64,000 bases of DNA from Myxococcales bacterium (GTDB taxonomy: Bacteria > Myxococcota_A > Polyangia > Polyangiales > Polyangiaceae). The translations under genes were made by a program, and so were the position numbers. Positions 26,276 through 34,928 of this stretch are shown here, one piece after another. The stretch covers positions 1-64,000 of the forward strand of contig CANJCO010000011.1 of the NCBI GenBank assembly GCA_947473045.1, read 5' to 3'. Below the pieces are notes generated by a model. It did no database searches, was not told the origin of the DNA, and saw only the letters and a list, made by a program, of their open reading frames with translations. How positions within the stretch are numbered: position 1 is the first letter of the stretch; each line of letters opens with the position of its first letter.

Positions 26276-27040
26276 GTGTTCATCCTCGCCTTTTTCGTAT
26301 TCCATTGGCAGTTTTCGGTATTTTGCCAAAGCTTCTTTTTGCACCGCTACGGCGCGCATAAGCAGTTTTCCATGAGCCCGGGCTGGGAGCGCTTCTTCCA
26401 CCTGGTCACCTATCTGGCGCAGGGACCGAGCTTTCTGTCAGCGCGTGGGTACGCCATTCTGCACCGGATGCACCACGCCTTCAGCGACACTCCGAAGGAC
26501 CCGCACTCCCCCGAGAACTACGGCAACGCCGTCACGATGATGCTCGCCACGAAGAAGATCTACGACAGCTTCGCCTACCGGCACGTCGAGCCCGAGGCGC
26601 GCTTTGACGGCGGAATGCCCGATTGGCCAGCGCTCGACAAGCTCAGTCAGGCCTGGCCGGCGCGCATCGGCCTCGGCTCGCTGTATGTGCTGTTTTACTG
26701 GAAGTTCGCGACGAGCCCGTGGCTCTTCGCGCTGCTGCCGCTGCATTTCTTGATGGGTCCGATTCACGGCGCGATCGTCAACTGGTGCGGCCACCGCTAC
26801 GGCTATCGCAACTTCGAAAACGGAGACGTGTCGCGCAACACGCTGGCCTTCGACTTTCTCACGGCGGGCGAGCTCTTTCAGAACAACCACCACAAGTTTG
26901 GAATGTCCCCCAACTTCGCCGCGCGCTGGTTCGAGATCGATCCGACCTATCAGATCATGCGTCTGTTTCAGCTGCTCGGCATCATCGACATGACCGGCGC
27001 GCAGGTGATGCGCTACTCCCCGGCCAAGAACGCCGCGTAG
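26276..27040 (+). CDS. Acyl-CoA/acyl-lipid desaturase (Delta9-type, membrane di-iron)
   Basis: This 254-residue membrane protein has the three histidine boxes of stearoyl-CoA-desaturase-like enzymes: HRYGAH near residue 23, HRMHH near residue 62 and NNHHH-type QNNHHKF near residue 203, with an additional GHRYG. These hold the di-iron centre that inserts a cis double bond into a fatty acyl chain using O2. The start is GTG with AGGAGAC a few bases upstream. Two 5-base-AT motifs in the first codons are a near match to the window-wide dyad. An aerobic enzyme like this shows the organism meets oxygen. Confidence 0.88.
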   Translation: MFILAFFVFHWQFSVFCQSFFLHRYGAHKQFSMSPGWERFFHLVTYLAQGPSFLSARGYAILHRMHHAFSDTPKDPHSPENYGNAVTMMLATKKIYDSFAYRHVEPEARFDGGMPDWPALDKLSQAWPARIGLGSLYVLFYWKFATSPWLFALLPLHFLMGPIHGAIVNWCGHRYGYRNFENGDVSRNTLAFDFLTAGELFQNNHHKFGMSPNFAARWFEIDPTYQIMRLFQLLGIIDMTGAQVMRYSPAKNAA

Positions 27041-27056
27041 CTTCGGGGGGGTTCGC

Positions 27057-27974
27057 GTGGGGGCGTCTCAAGCCGCGTTCGTGGCCGTCGCCGGATTCGC
27101 GGCTGCGCTGCTGGCGCGACGCGCGCTCGCCGGGCGCACCGCCGACCTCACGGCGCTTGCAACGCTGCGCGCTCCGCTCAACCGCGTGGCGTTCGCAGCG
27201 CGCTCGCGTCTCGGATGGACGCGAGGGGCTCCGCGCCTCGAAAACGAGCAAAAATACGAGCTATTTGACTATCTCGAGGGTGACGACCGGCGCAGCGCCG
27301 AGGCGACCGAGGCCGATTTGCGCGCGCGCTACGCGCTCGAGCTGCTCGCCGCGCGATCGACCCGGCGCGCCTACCGCGAAAACCTGTATGTGCTCAGCAC
27401 GCTCGATCGCTTCGCGGCTCCGCCGGAGCGCGGCGCGCGCGTGACCGCGATCGATGTCGGCTCAAAAGACTTCGTCTACGCAGCGGCCATCGCGGCGTTC
27501 GCGCGAGGAGGGGATGAGGGGCGGACGCTCGACGTCACCGGCGTCGAGATCGACGGGCACGTCGTCTACCGCGACCTGTACTCGCGCGCTGACTACGCGA
27601 GGGCCTATGCCGCGCAAGCGGGCTCGGGCGTGCACGTTCGCATCGCCGACTTCCTGGAATTTTCGACCGCAGAGCCTGCTGCGCTCATCACGATGTTCTT
27701 CCCGTTCGTGACCCGATTCGCGCTGCTGCAGTGGGGTCTGCCGGCGCGCGACTACCAACCTGCTGCGCTGCTCGCGCACGCCGCGTCGCTGCTCGCGCCT
27801 GGCGGGCAGCTCGTGATCGCCAGCCACACCCACGAGGAGCGCGACGCGCTCGCCGCGCTCATGGCGGACGTCTCAGGCCTTCAGCGCACCGCTTCGAGCG
27901 CCCAGGACAGCAAGCTCGTCGACTACTGGCAAGACGTACCCGAGCGATGGATCTCGGTATACGTGCGCACCTGA
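27057..27974 (+). CDS. Putative SAM-dependent methyltransferase-like protein
   Basis: This 305-residue protein reads from GTG. A short N-terminal hydrophobic stretch (AAFVAVAGFAAALLARRAL) may be a membrane anchor or uncleaved signal. The core looks like a Rossmann-type methyltransferase fold: VTAIDVGSKDFVYAAAIAAFAR (motif I position, with Gly replaced by DVGS), then DVTGVEIDGH (acidic end of strand 2), then LLAPGGQLVIASHT (post-motif). The exact GxGxG is missing, so catalysis is not certain. It lies 16 bases after the desaturase stop and could act on lipid or an associated substrate. Confidence 0.6.
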   Translation: MGASQAAFVAVAGFAAALLARRALAGRTADLTALATLRAPLNRVAFAARSRLGWTRGAPRLENEQKYELFDYLEGDDRRSAEATEADLRARYALELLAARSTRRAYRENLYVLSTLDRFAAPPERGARVTAIDVGSKDFVYAAAIAAFARGGDEGRTLDVTGVEIDGHVVYRDLYSRADYARAYAAQAGSGVHVRIADFLEFSTAEPAALITMFFPFVTRFALLQWGLPARDYQPAALLAHAASLLAPGGQLVIASHTHEERDALAALMADVSGLQRTASSAQDSKLVDYWQDVPERWISVYVRT

Positions 27975-27980
27975 GGCGCG

Positions 27981-28889
27981 CTAATCGGCAGCGCGTTCGC
28001 GCGCGTTGCCGCGGGAAGCGATCGCCTGCCCTGTCACCGCCACGAGAATGATGGCGCCGCCAGCCACGGCCCAGCGCGTGGGCCACTCGCCCTTGAACAC
28101 GGCGACCCAAAGGGGATTGACGACCGGCTCGATGGTCGCGAGGAGGGTCGAGCGAAGCGCCGGCATATGCCCGACAGCGGCCCCGTAGAGCCAGTAGGCG
28201 ATGCCGATTTGCACTACGCCCATTCCGCTGATCGACAGCCACGAAGCCGTGTCGGTCATCGGCGACGAGATCATCCGCGGCAGGCACACGATCACAGCGA
28301 TGACGTTCCCCAGCGTCATCGCTACGAACGGAGACGCGGCCTCAGCGCGCCAGCCCGCCGGCTGCCTTCGCTGCTCGAGGCGCATCATCAGCGGCACCCC
28401 TGCGAAGCCGAAGCTCGACAAAATCGCGAACAGGTTTCCGCGCATGCCTTCGGGCGAAATTTTGCCGAAGAAAAAGAGAATCATGCCGAGAAAACAGCCG
28501 ACGGTCGCGAGCCAGTCGGTCAGGCGAATGCGCTCGGCCAGCAGCGGCCACGACAGCAGCGCGACATAAATGGGCCCCGAGTACTGCAGCAGAATCGCGT
28601 TGGCCGCCGTGGTCAGGCGGGCCGAGACGACGAACGTGACGACCATGAGCGCGTAGCTGAACGCAGCGGCCCACACGAGCGGGCGCCGCAACATCGCGAC
28701 CACGCTCACCTGACGCCGGCGCGCTTCGTAGGCCGCCGCGATCGCGAGGACCGGCAACGCGAACGCGCTTCGGTAGCCCGCGAGCGCCAGGGCGTCGCCC
28801 GTCGCCACCTTCACGCCGAGGCCGCCAAGGCTCCAAAGCAGCGCAGCGAGCAGAACATAGTAGGTCGCGCTGCGCGTGGACGTTGTCAT
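27981..28889 (-). CDS. EamA/DMT-family transporter
   Basis: This 302-residue inner-membrane protein has ten helices in two EamA repeats. The first repeat opens with ATYYVLLAALLWSLGGLGVKVA. The second contains GMRGNLFAILSSFGFAGVPLMMR and the family ending LRSTLLATIEPVVNPLWVAVFKGEWPTRWAVAGGAIILVAV. Members export amino acids or other small metabolites, and the substrate here is unknown. An in-frame upstream extension (to 29084) is arginine-rich and non-coding in style, so ATG at 28889 is chosen. It diverges from the beta-barrel-like gene with 83 bases between starts. Confidence 0.9.
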   Translation of the reverse strand: MTTSTRSATYYVLLAALLWSLGGLGVKVATGDALALAGYRSAFALPVLAIAAAYEARRRQVSVVAMLRRPLVWAAAFSYALMVVTFVVSARLTTAANAILLQYSGPIYVALLSWPLLAERIRLTDWLATVGCFLGMILFFFGKISPEGMRGNLFAILSSFGFAGVPLMMRLEQRRQPAGWRAEAASPFVAMTLGNVIAVIVCLPRMISSPMTDTASWLSISGMGVVQIGIAYWLYGAAVGHMPALRSTLLATIEPVVNPLWVAVFKGEWPTRWAVAGGAIILVAVTGQAIASRGNARERAAD

Positions 28890-28972
28890 GGTGGGCCGCT
28901 CATAGCAGATGGCGACAGCTCGCCGCGAGCGCCGCCGCGCGTGCCGGGCGCACTTGCGCGTATAGTGAGGAG

Positions 28973-29701
28973 ATGCGCGTTTTCGTCGCTGCGGTCTGCG
29001 CAGTCGTGTGTCTCGCTTCGCCCGAACTGGCCGCCGCGTGCGGGGTGTCGTCTCCAGGCGCGCCCGCAGGCGTTTGCGACGCATCGGACGCTCTCGACGC
29101 GAAGGCCGCGGCCGCGCGATCTTACCGCGTCGGGCTCAGCGGCTCTTACACGACGACCGCGATGTGGCTGTCGGACGGGGCCCGGCTCGACATGCAGCGG
29201 CAGGCCGTGGTCGCGACCCTTTCGCTTCGCCTGAGCCGGTCGACCAACCTCGAGTTCGGCGCGGGCGCAATCGCCGGCGGCAGCCTCGGATCGCTGGCCC
29301 TCAGGCCCGGAGGCCTCGCTTCAGCGTCCGCCTCATGGCGCGTCGTGGAGCAGCGCGGGGCGGGAACGCCGTTCGTTTTGCTCACCGCGGCAGCTTCGTT
29401 CATGGCCGCGAGCACCGGCGACGGCGCCGCGATCGGCGCTGCGGACGTGCGCGCGGGTGGCGCAATCGGCACCACGCTGGGCAGGGCGCAGCACGCAACG
29501 CTGACGCCGTACTTTGCGGGGCAGCTCTTCGGCGGACCCACGTTCTGGGCGCATGACGGGCGCGCGGTCACGGGCACCGACATCCACAAATTCGCAGTGG
29601 GCGGCGGGCTCGCGGGCTCGGTAGGTCGCTTCGGTCTGTACGCTGGCGGCGCGCTGCTGGGCGAGCGAAGCCTGTCGATCGGTGTGAGCGCTGGCTTCTA
29701 A
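28973..29701 (+). CDS. Exported protein, possible outer-membrane beta-barrel
   Basis: This is a 242-residue protein. The signal peptide is MRVFVAAVCAVVCLASPELAAA with cleavage before CG. The mature part alternates hydrophobic and polar residues and is rich in Gly/Ser (YRVGLSGSYTTTAMWL; SLSIGVSAGF at the C-terminus, ending in Phe as outer-membrane barrels do). No enzymatic motif is present. AGGAG sits directly against ATG (28968-28972), too close for normal initiation, so the exact start may differ slightly. The function is unknown. Confidence 0.65.
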   Translation: MRVFVAAVCAVVCLASPELAAACGVSSPGAPAGVCDASDALDAKAAAARSYRVGLSGSYTTTAMWLSDGARLDMQRQAVVATLSLRLSRSTNLEFGAGAIAGGSLGSLALRPGGLASASASWRVVEQRGAGTPFVLLTAAASFMAASTGDGAAIGAADVRAGGAIGTTLGRAQHATLTPYFAGQLFGGPTFWAHDGRAVTGTDIHKFAVGGGLAGSVGRFGLYAGGALLGERSLSIGVSAGF

Positions 29702-29793
29702 GCGGGCGCAATTCGCAGCAGAAAACAGGGATTCATCGCCGCTGCGCGATTTTCCTTCGTGGCGCGGAAGCAGCGTGTACCATTTTAGTCATT

Positions 29794-30135
29794 ATGAAGA
29801 CTCGCGCTGCCGTGTCGGTCGTCATTGCGCTTATCGGTTGCGTCGGTGCGCTCCAGGCGTGCTCGGCCGACGACCGTCCGCCGGCACCGCTCGACCCGAG
29901 CGGCGGAGACTCGGGCCTGCAGTTCGATTCAGGCGTCGCCCCCGACCCCTGCAATCCGCCGCAGGATGGTTGCCCGTGCGCAGACGCGGGCGTAGGCACG
30001 CAAGTCGGCTGCGGGGTGATTTACCGCACGAGCGGCACCCACGTCGACTGCTCGCAGGGCTACCGCACGTGTCAGGAAGACGGCGGATGGGGCGCGTGCG
30101 AAGGAACGCACGTGTACATCGCCGCCGATCAGTAG
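29794..30135 (+). CDS. Small cysteine-containing lipoprotein
   Basis: This 113-residue protein has a signal ending in lipobox LQAC (Cys near residue 23), followed by an Asp/Pro/Gly-rich linker (ADDRPPAPLDPSGGDSG). The mature part has eight further cysteines in pairs (CNPPQDGCPCAD; VGCGVIY; DCSQGYRTCQEDGGWGAC), probably disulfides. Such proteins are frequent in Polyangiales-type genomes, and I cannot name its function. Its 3' end overlaps the convergent glutaredoxin fusion by 7 bases. The 92-base upstream gap has no clear promoter. Confidence 0.65.
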   Translation: MKTRAAVSVVIALIGCVGALQACSADDRPPAPLDPSGGDSGLQFDSGVAPDPCNPPQDGCPCADAGVGTQVGCGVIYRTSGTHVDCSQGYRTCQEDGGWGACEGTHVYIAADQ

Positions 30136-31034
30136 CGAGGCACCGTGGGGTCGACGCTCGAATAGGCGTCGATGCCGCCCTCGAGATTGAACACGTTGGT
30201 GAAGCCCTCGGCGACGAGCTGCTCGGCCGCGCGCCTGCTTCGCACGCCGTGATGGCAGTGAACCACGATGCGGGCAGACTTGGAGAGCGGTTCGAGCGCC
30301 TCGGCCGTAAACGGGCGCGCGCCTTCGATTTTGGCCGTTCGGATTTCGGCGTCGGTGCGCACGTCGAGAAGAACCAGCGCCTCGCCCGAGGCCAGCAGCG
30401 CCTGCAGCTCACGCGCGTCCATCGACTTCACGCGAGGCGGCGCGTTGGGGTTGTCGATGCGGAATCCTGCATTGTGCACGTAATCGATCGCGATGCCGTG
30501 GGCCCGCGGCGCGACGTCGCGCGCCACCACGAGCGTTACACCTGAAGTCTCGATCGCGAAGTCTGCGTCGGTCTTCGCGTCGAAATACAGGTCGACCTCG
30601 AAGCGTGGCCCAATCTCGACGCGCAGCGGATCACCACCCGCCTCCTTCGAGGCCGCGCGAATGGCCTCTGCTGCGGCTTCCGTGACCTTGATCGCAGGCA
30701 CCGATGGGGCGCTGGCCGCCACGCCGAGCACCGCTGCCAGCTCACCGGCCTCGTGCATCTCGCGGACGATGTCGCAGCCGCCAACGAACTTACCGCCCAC
30801 ATACAGCTGCGGGATGGTCGGCCAGCTCGAGTACTCCTTGATGCCCTCGCGCAGCTCCGGCGAAGAAAGCACGTTCACGGTCTCGAATTTGGGCACGTAC
30901 TGGCCGAGGATTCCGACCACGGTGGCTGAAAAGCCACACTGCGGAAAGTGCCTCGTGCCTTTCATGAACAGCACCACGGGGTTTGCGCGAACGATGTTGT
31001 CGAGCTGGGTGCGAACCGGGTCTGCGATGGGCAT
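30129..31034 (-). CDS. CGFS monothiol glutaredoxin - A-type-like - rhodanese triple fusion
   Basis: This is a 301-residue protein in three parts. Residues 1-108 are a Grx4/GrxD-type monothiol glutaredoxin with active site CGFS at 33-36 and WPTIPQLYVGGKFVGGCDIV. Residues of about 115-205 follow the IscA/HesB A-type pattern (IKVTEAAAEAIRAA, then GIAIDYVHNAGFRIDNPNAP) but contain no cysteine, so the cluster ligands are absent. Residues of about 210-301 are a rhodanese with active-site Cys in VVHCHHGVRSRRAAEQL. Grx4 proteins move [2Fe-2S] clusters, and rhodaneses carry persulfide sulfur. The fusion suggests a single iron-sulfur delivery protein. The ISC operon lies 5 kb away. An ORF extends upstream to 32342 but has no coding character. 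Confidence 0.9.
   Translation of the reverse strand: MPIADPVRTQLDNIVRANPVVLFMKGTRHFPQCGFSATVVGILGQYVPKFETVNVLSSPELREGIKEYSSWPTIPQLYVGGKFVGGCDIVREMHEAGELAAVLGVAASAPSVPAIKVTEAAAEAIRAASKEAGGDPLRVEIGPRFEVDLYFDAKTDADFAIETSGVTLVVARDVAPRAHGIAIDYVHNAGFRIDNPNAPPRVKSMDARELQALLASGEALVLLDVRTDAEIRTAKIEGARPFTAEALEPLSKSARIVVHCHHGVRSRRAAEQLVAEGFTNVFNLEGGIDAYSSVDPTVPRY
30467..30479. repeat. One-mismatch copy of the window-wide dyad, CTGCA-TTG-TGCAC
   Basis: Only the first base departs from KTGYA-N3-TRCAM. It lies in the glutaredoxin fusion gene. Confidence 0.3.
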
Positions 31035-31106
31035 GCGCGCGAATGTACTGCGACCAGGGCCTGCAAGCAATTTGCCTATCGCCGCGCGCCCCCGCAAACT
31101 CGAAGC

Positions 31107-31877
31107 ATGCGACGGACCCTTTCGGCGTGGCTCTTCGCAACGGTCGCGCTGCTGCCCGCGCTCGCGTCGGCCGGAGCGACGGTCACGTTCCCGTTCGAAG
31201 ACGAGCGCTGGCTCTCCGCCGGGCAAAAGAACGGCGGCGCCGCCTACGTGTCTGACCGCGCGAGCGGCGAGGTGCCGCTCGTCGTCTTCTTGCACGGCGT
31301 CAACGAGAGCAGGCGCCTCCATCCGCGCCTGTCCGACGGCGACGACGACTTGCGCAAGCTGGTCGACGCGCTCGTGGCCACGGGCCGAACAACGCCGCTC
31401 GTGCTCGCTGCGCCGACGCACTCGAAAGACGCAACCTTCGCGGAGACCATCTTCCCCGGCTTCGACCTCGACGCGTTCGTGGAGGCGACCCGCGCGGCGC
31501 TTCCTTCGGGCGTGCGGGTCGACCGTAGCCGCGTGGTGGTCATCGGCCACTCGGGCGGAGCGTGCAACCCGACCGGCGGCCTGCTCGCCGCCGCGAAGCG
31601 CAAGGGCGGGCTCACGCCACTGGCCCTCGTCGAGAGCGACGGCTGCATGGACGCGTACGTTACCGAGGCGCTGCGACAAGCGCCCGAGTCGACGCGTGTA
31701 CTCGTGTACTGGCAGACGTGGATGTGGCCCCGCCGCTTCGAAGCCTTCCGCCAGCTCATGGCCCCGCGGACCGGCGTTACGCTCGAAGTGATCACGGGGC
31801 TGACCGACGCGAACGCGCATGACCGCATGCCCGAACTGGTGCTCGCGCGCGCGCTGCCGTCCCTGCTCGCTCCGTAA
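31107..31877 (+). CDS. Secreted alpha/beta-hydrolase (esterase-like)
   Basis: This is a 256-residue protein with a cleavable signal peptide (MRRTLSAWLFATVALLPALASA). The oxyanion region is VPLVVFLHGVNESRRL. The nucleophile elbow is VVVIGHSGGACNPTGG (Ser about residue 150), and an Asp and His lie in LTDANAHDRMPELV near the C-terminus. It should act in the periplasm or outside on an ester or related bond. It diverges from the glutaredoxin fusion with 72 bases between starts. It shares layout with the lipoprotein hydrolase at 6.9 kb. Confidence 0.8.
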   Translation: MRRTLSAWLFATVALLPALASAGATVTFPFEDERWLSAGQKNGGAAYVSDRASGEVPLVVFLHGVNESRRLHPRLSDGDDDLRKLVDALVATGRTTPLVLAAPTHSKDATFAETIFPGFDLDAFVEATRAALPSGVRVDRSRVVVIGHSGGACNPTGGLLAAAKRKGGLTPLALVESDGCMDAYVTEALRQAPESTRVLVYWQTWMWPRRFEAFRQLMAPRTGVTLEVITGLTDANAHDRMPELVLARALPSLLAP

Positions 31878-31916
31878 GCCCACGGCGTCTGCCGCTCTGA
31901 TAGGCTGCGCGCTGAG

Positions 31917-33611
31917 ATGCTCAACTTCAGTGACGATCCCACGCTCGCAGAGCGGCAGATGCATGCGATCATCTTTTACCTGACGACGTTTGGGTACATC
32001 GATGGCGACTTCGACGAGCGCGAGAAAGCGTTCGTTCGAGGCTATATCGGTCAGCTCGTCGATCACCGCGCGACTGCGGCGATGGGCCACGACGACTCCG
32101 GCGCGCGCCGCGAGGTCGTTGAAAAGTATACGCAGCATTTCCTCGAGGTCTTCGAGGGCGTCGATCAGAGCGTCAAAGAGCTCTTCACCGAGGCAGTGTC
32201 CGACAGCGAGCACCAGAACGACTTCGTGCACGCCAAGCTCAAGGTGCGCTGCTTCGAAATCTTCGAGAGCTTCGACCGCGGCGATCAGGAGCAGCTGATG
32301 GAGACCGTCGACGCGCTGATCATGGCCGACGGCGATGTGCACCCGGCCGAAGCGCAGTTTCGCGCCGAGCTCGCGGCGCTGCTCGAAGCAGAATCAGACA
32401 TCGAGCTCGATGACGACGCAGTGAGCGTGCGGGCGGTGCGGCTGCTTGCTCCGAGCGAGCTGCGAGCATCGGGCTCCGACCACCCCTTCTTCGCGCCGAC
32501 CGAGTTTCACTACTCGGCCAACCCTGCGCGCATCGCCGAGCAGATCGCGGGAGATCGCGCGCTGCTCGACCGCGTGACCGGCATCTGGAACGACCAACGC
32601 GCGGCAGGCGCGGGCAAGCTCGCGGGAAAGCACAACGTGGGCGAGTTCGACGGCGAGGCGCCGTTCCTCGACGGCCACATCTACGTCATGCCTACGAAGC
32701 CGGGACAGCGCTACGCCCTCACGGTGCTGGGCGATCTCCACGGCTGCTACAGCATTCTCAAAGCGACGCTCATGCAGTCGCGCTTCTTCGAGCGCGTCGA
32801 CGCCTTTCGCGCCGATCCGCGAAACAACCCCGAGCCGCGTTTGATCTTGCTTGGAGACTACATCGATCGCGGCATGTTCTCGCTCAACGGCGTGCTTCGA
32901 TCGGTCTTGCAGCTGCTCGCAACCGCGCCCGAGTTCGTCTACGTGCTGCGCGGAAACCACGAATACTACATCGAGCACAAAGGCCACATGTACGGCGGCG
33001 TGAAGCCGGCGGAGGCGATCAACACGCTCAAGCCGCACCTGCCGATCGACGTATTTCGCCACTACTCGGCGACGTTCGAACAGATGCCCTCCGCGTTGCT
33101 GGTCGGACGCACGCTGTTCGTGCACGGCGGCATTGCGCGCGATCTGCTGCTCAAGGAGCGCTACAAAGATTTGTCGTCGCTCAACGATCCGGACATTCGC
33201 TTTCAGATGATGTGGAGCGATCCGTCAACCGCCGACGTCATCCCCGCCTACCTCCAGGAGAAGAGCGCGCGCTTCGCGTTCGGACGCCTGCAGTTCAAGG
33301 CCTTTATGCAGCGCATCGGTTGCACCGCGATGGTGCGCGGCCACGAGAAGGTCAACGAGGGCTTCGCGCGCGTGTACGACGACCCGCAGGCCGAGCTCTT
33401 CACCCTGTTTTCTTCGGGTGGCAGCGACAACGATGACCTCCCGCCGGGCTCGAGCTACCGCAGCGTCTCGCCGAAGGTGCTCACGGTCTTCATCGACGAG
33501 GCGGGAGCCGTGACCTTCGCGCCGTGGGCGCCCGACTACCGCACCTACAACGATCCCGAGCGAAACGCGTTTTTTAAGGCGCCTCCCGAGATCGAGCACA
33601 AAGTCGACTGA
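31917..33611 (+). CDS. TerB-like domain fused to a PPP-type Ser/Thr phosphatase
   Basis: This is a 564-residue cytoplasmic protein. Residues of about 1-165 are helical with two repeats of the TerB-type pattern: FGYIDGDFDEREKAFVRGYI and ALIMADGDVHPAEAQF. From about residue 270 a calcineurin-like phosphoesterase begins with GDLHGCY, GDYIDRG, LRGNHEYY, LFVHGGIARD and VRGHEKVNEGF, the complete metal-binding set of PPP-family protein phosphatases. It could reverse the action of the Ser/Thr kinases encoded in this window. The target is unknown. The fold of the N-terminal part is inferred from the pattern. Confidence 0.82.
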   Translation: MLNFSDDPTLAERQMHAIIFYLTTFGYIDGDFDEREKAFVRGYIGQLVDHRATAAMGHDDSGARREVVEKYTQHFLEVFEGVDQSVKELFTEAVSDSEHQNDFVHAKLKVRCFEIFESFDRGDQEQLMETVDALIMADGDVHPAEAQFRAELAALLEAESDIELDDDAVSVRAVRLLAPSELRASGSDHPFFAPTEFHYSANPARIAEQIAGDRALLDRVTGIWNDQRAAGAGKLAGKHNVGEFDGEAPFLDGHIYVMPTKPGQRYALTVLGDLHGCYSILKATLMQSRFFERVDAFRADPRNNPEPRLILLGDYIDRGMFSLNGVLRSVLQLLATAPEFVYVLRGNHEYYIEHKGHMYGGVKPAEAINTLKPHLPIDVFRHYSATFEQMPSALLVGRTLFVHGGIARDLLLKERYKDLSSLNDPDIRFQMMWSDPSTADVIPAYLQEKSARFAFGRLQFKAFMQRIGCTAMVRGHEKVNEGFARVYDDPQAELFTLFSSGGSDNDDLPPGSSYRSVSPKVLTVFIDEAGAVTFAPWAPDYRTYNDPERNAFFKAPPEIEHKVD

Positions 33612-33659
33612 GGCGCGCGACCGCGTGACACCCGGACACGCGCCGACTACCAGAGGACC

Positions 33660-34880
33660 ATGAGCGCCGCGGACGCCAGCCCCTTCGCGGCCTTCGGTTA
33701 CCGCGACTACCGACTGCTTCAGTCGGCCAAAATTGCCTCCGTCATCGGCGTGCAAATGCAGAGCGTGGCGGTCGGTCTGCAGGTCAAGGACCTCACCCAC
33801 CGCGCGCTCGATCTCGGGTTCGTCGGCCTGATGCAATTCTTGCCGTTCGTCGCCCTGTCGCTCGCAGCCGGTCACGTCGCCGACCGGTTCGACCGCAGAC
33901 GCGTGCTCGCGATCTGCCACGGATCGGTCGCGCTGGTGTCGCTCGCGCTCTGCGCAAACGCCCGCTCCGGCGGCGGCGGCGTCGCGCCCATTTATGCGCT
34001 GCTGCTGCTGTTCGGCACCGCGCGCGTGTTCGCGGGCCCCGCCGCGCAGTCGATGCTGCCGAACCTCGTGGCCAAGGAGCACTTTGGCAACGCGGTCGCG
34101 TGGAGCAGCGCCTTGTGGCAGGCGTGCACCATCGTGGGTCCCGCGATCGGCGGCTTTTTGTACGCGCTCGGTGCGGCGAGCGTCTACGCCACGAGCGCAG
34201 CGCTGTCGGCGTCGTCGATGACCCTCGTGCTGCTGATGCGCCCTCGCGAAATCGCGCGCAAAAGCGAGCCCGCGACGCTGCGAACGCTCTTCGCCGGCGT
34301 GCGCTTTGTGTGGAAAAAGAAGCTCATTTTAGGCTCGATCACGCTCGATCTGTTCGCGGTACTCTTCGGCGGCGCGGTCGCGCTTCTGCCGATCTTCGCC
34401 GACCGGCTCGGCGTCGGCCCGATCGGCTTCGGTGTGCTCCGGAGCGCGCCCGCTGTCGGCGCGGCGTGCACTGCCATCGCCCTCGCGTTTCGACCGCTGA
34501 GGCGCCGATCGGGCGCGTGGATGTTCGCGTGCGTCGGCATCTTCGGCGTGGCGACCGTCGGCTTCGGCCTGTCGACGAGCTTCGCGCTGTCGCTCGCCAT
34601 GCTGGCCATCACCGGAGCCGTCGACATGGTGTCGGTCGCCGTCCGGCAAACCCTCGTTCAGATCGAGACCCCCGACGAGATGCGCGGGCGCGTCTCGGCC
34701 GTGAACCTGGTGTTCGTCGGAGCCTCGAACGAGCTGGGCGAATTCGAATCCGGCGTCACGGCCGAGTGGCTGGGCCCCGTGCGCGCCGTCGTGGCGGGCG
34801 GCGTTGGCACCGTACTCGTCGTGCTGGCGTGCGCGGGCCTGTTTCCCGAGCTTCGCAAGGTCGATCGCCTCGGCAGCTGA
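33660..34880 (+). CDS. MFS transporter of the EntS/enterobactin-exporter type
   Basis: This is a 406-residue inner-membrane protein with about 11-12 helices. The start FGYRDYRLLQSAKIASVIGVQMQSVAVGLQVKDLTHRALDLGFVGLMQFLP and the A-motif GHVADRFDRRRVL place it in the MFS_3 branch (EntS-like), which exports siderophores and other small molecules. The mid-protein region QTLVQIETPDEMRGRVSAVNLVFVGASNELGEFESG is the family's second conserved loop. An AGAGGACC ribosome site precedes ATG. No siderophore synthesis gene is nearby, so the substrate stays open. Confidence 0.88.
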   Translation: MSAADASPFAAFGYRDYRLLQSAKIASVIGVQMQSVAVGLQVKDLTHRALDLGFVGLMQFLPFVALSLAAGHVADRFDRRRVLAICHGSVALVSLALCANARSGGGGVAPIYALLLLFGTARVFAGPAAQSMLPNLVAKEHFGNAVAWSSALWQACTIVGPAIGGFLYALGAASVYATSAALSASSMTLVLLMRPREIARKSEPATLRTLFAGVRFVWKKKLILGSITLDLFAVLFGGAVALLPIFADRLGVGPIGFGVLRSAPAVGAACTAIALAFRPLRRRSGAWMFACVGIFGVATVGFGLSTSFALSLAMLAITGAVDMVSVAVRQTLVQIETPDEMRGRVSAVNLVFVGASNELGEFESGVTAEWLGPVRAVVAGGVGTVLVVLACAGLFPELRKVDRLGS

Positions 34881-34928
34881 GAGCGCCCCGCGCTTTGCGA
34901 AAGCGACAGCTTCGGCCCGCGCTATCGC

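Noticed and set aside
31035-32342. Upstream extension of the glutaredoxin fusion frame
   Set aside because: It lies antisense to the esterase and phosphatase genes and shows no domain. Glutaredoxin begins at ATG 31034.
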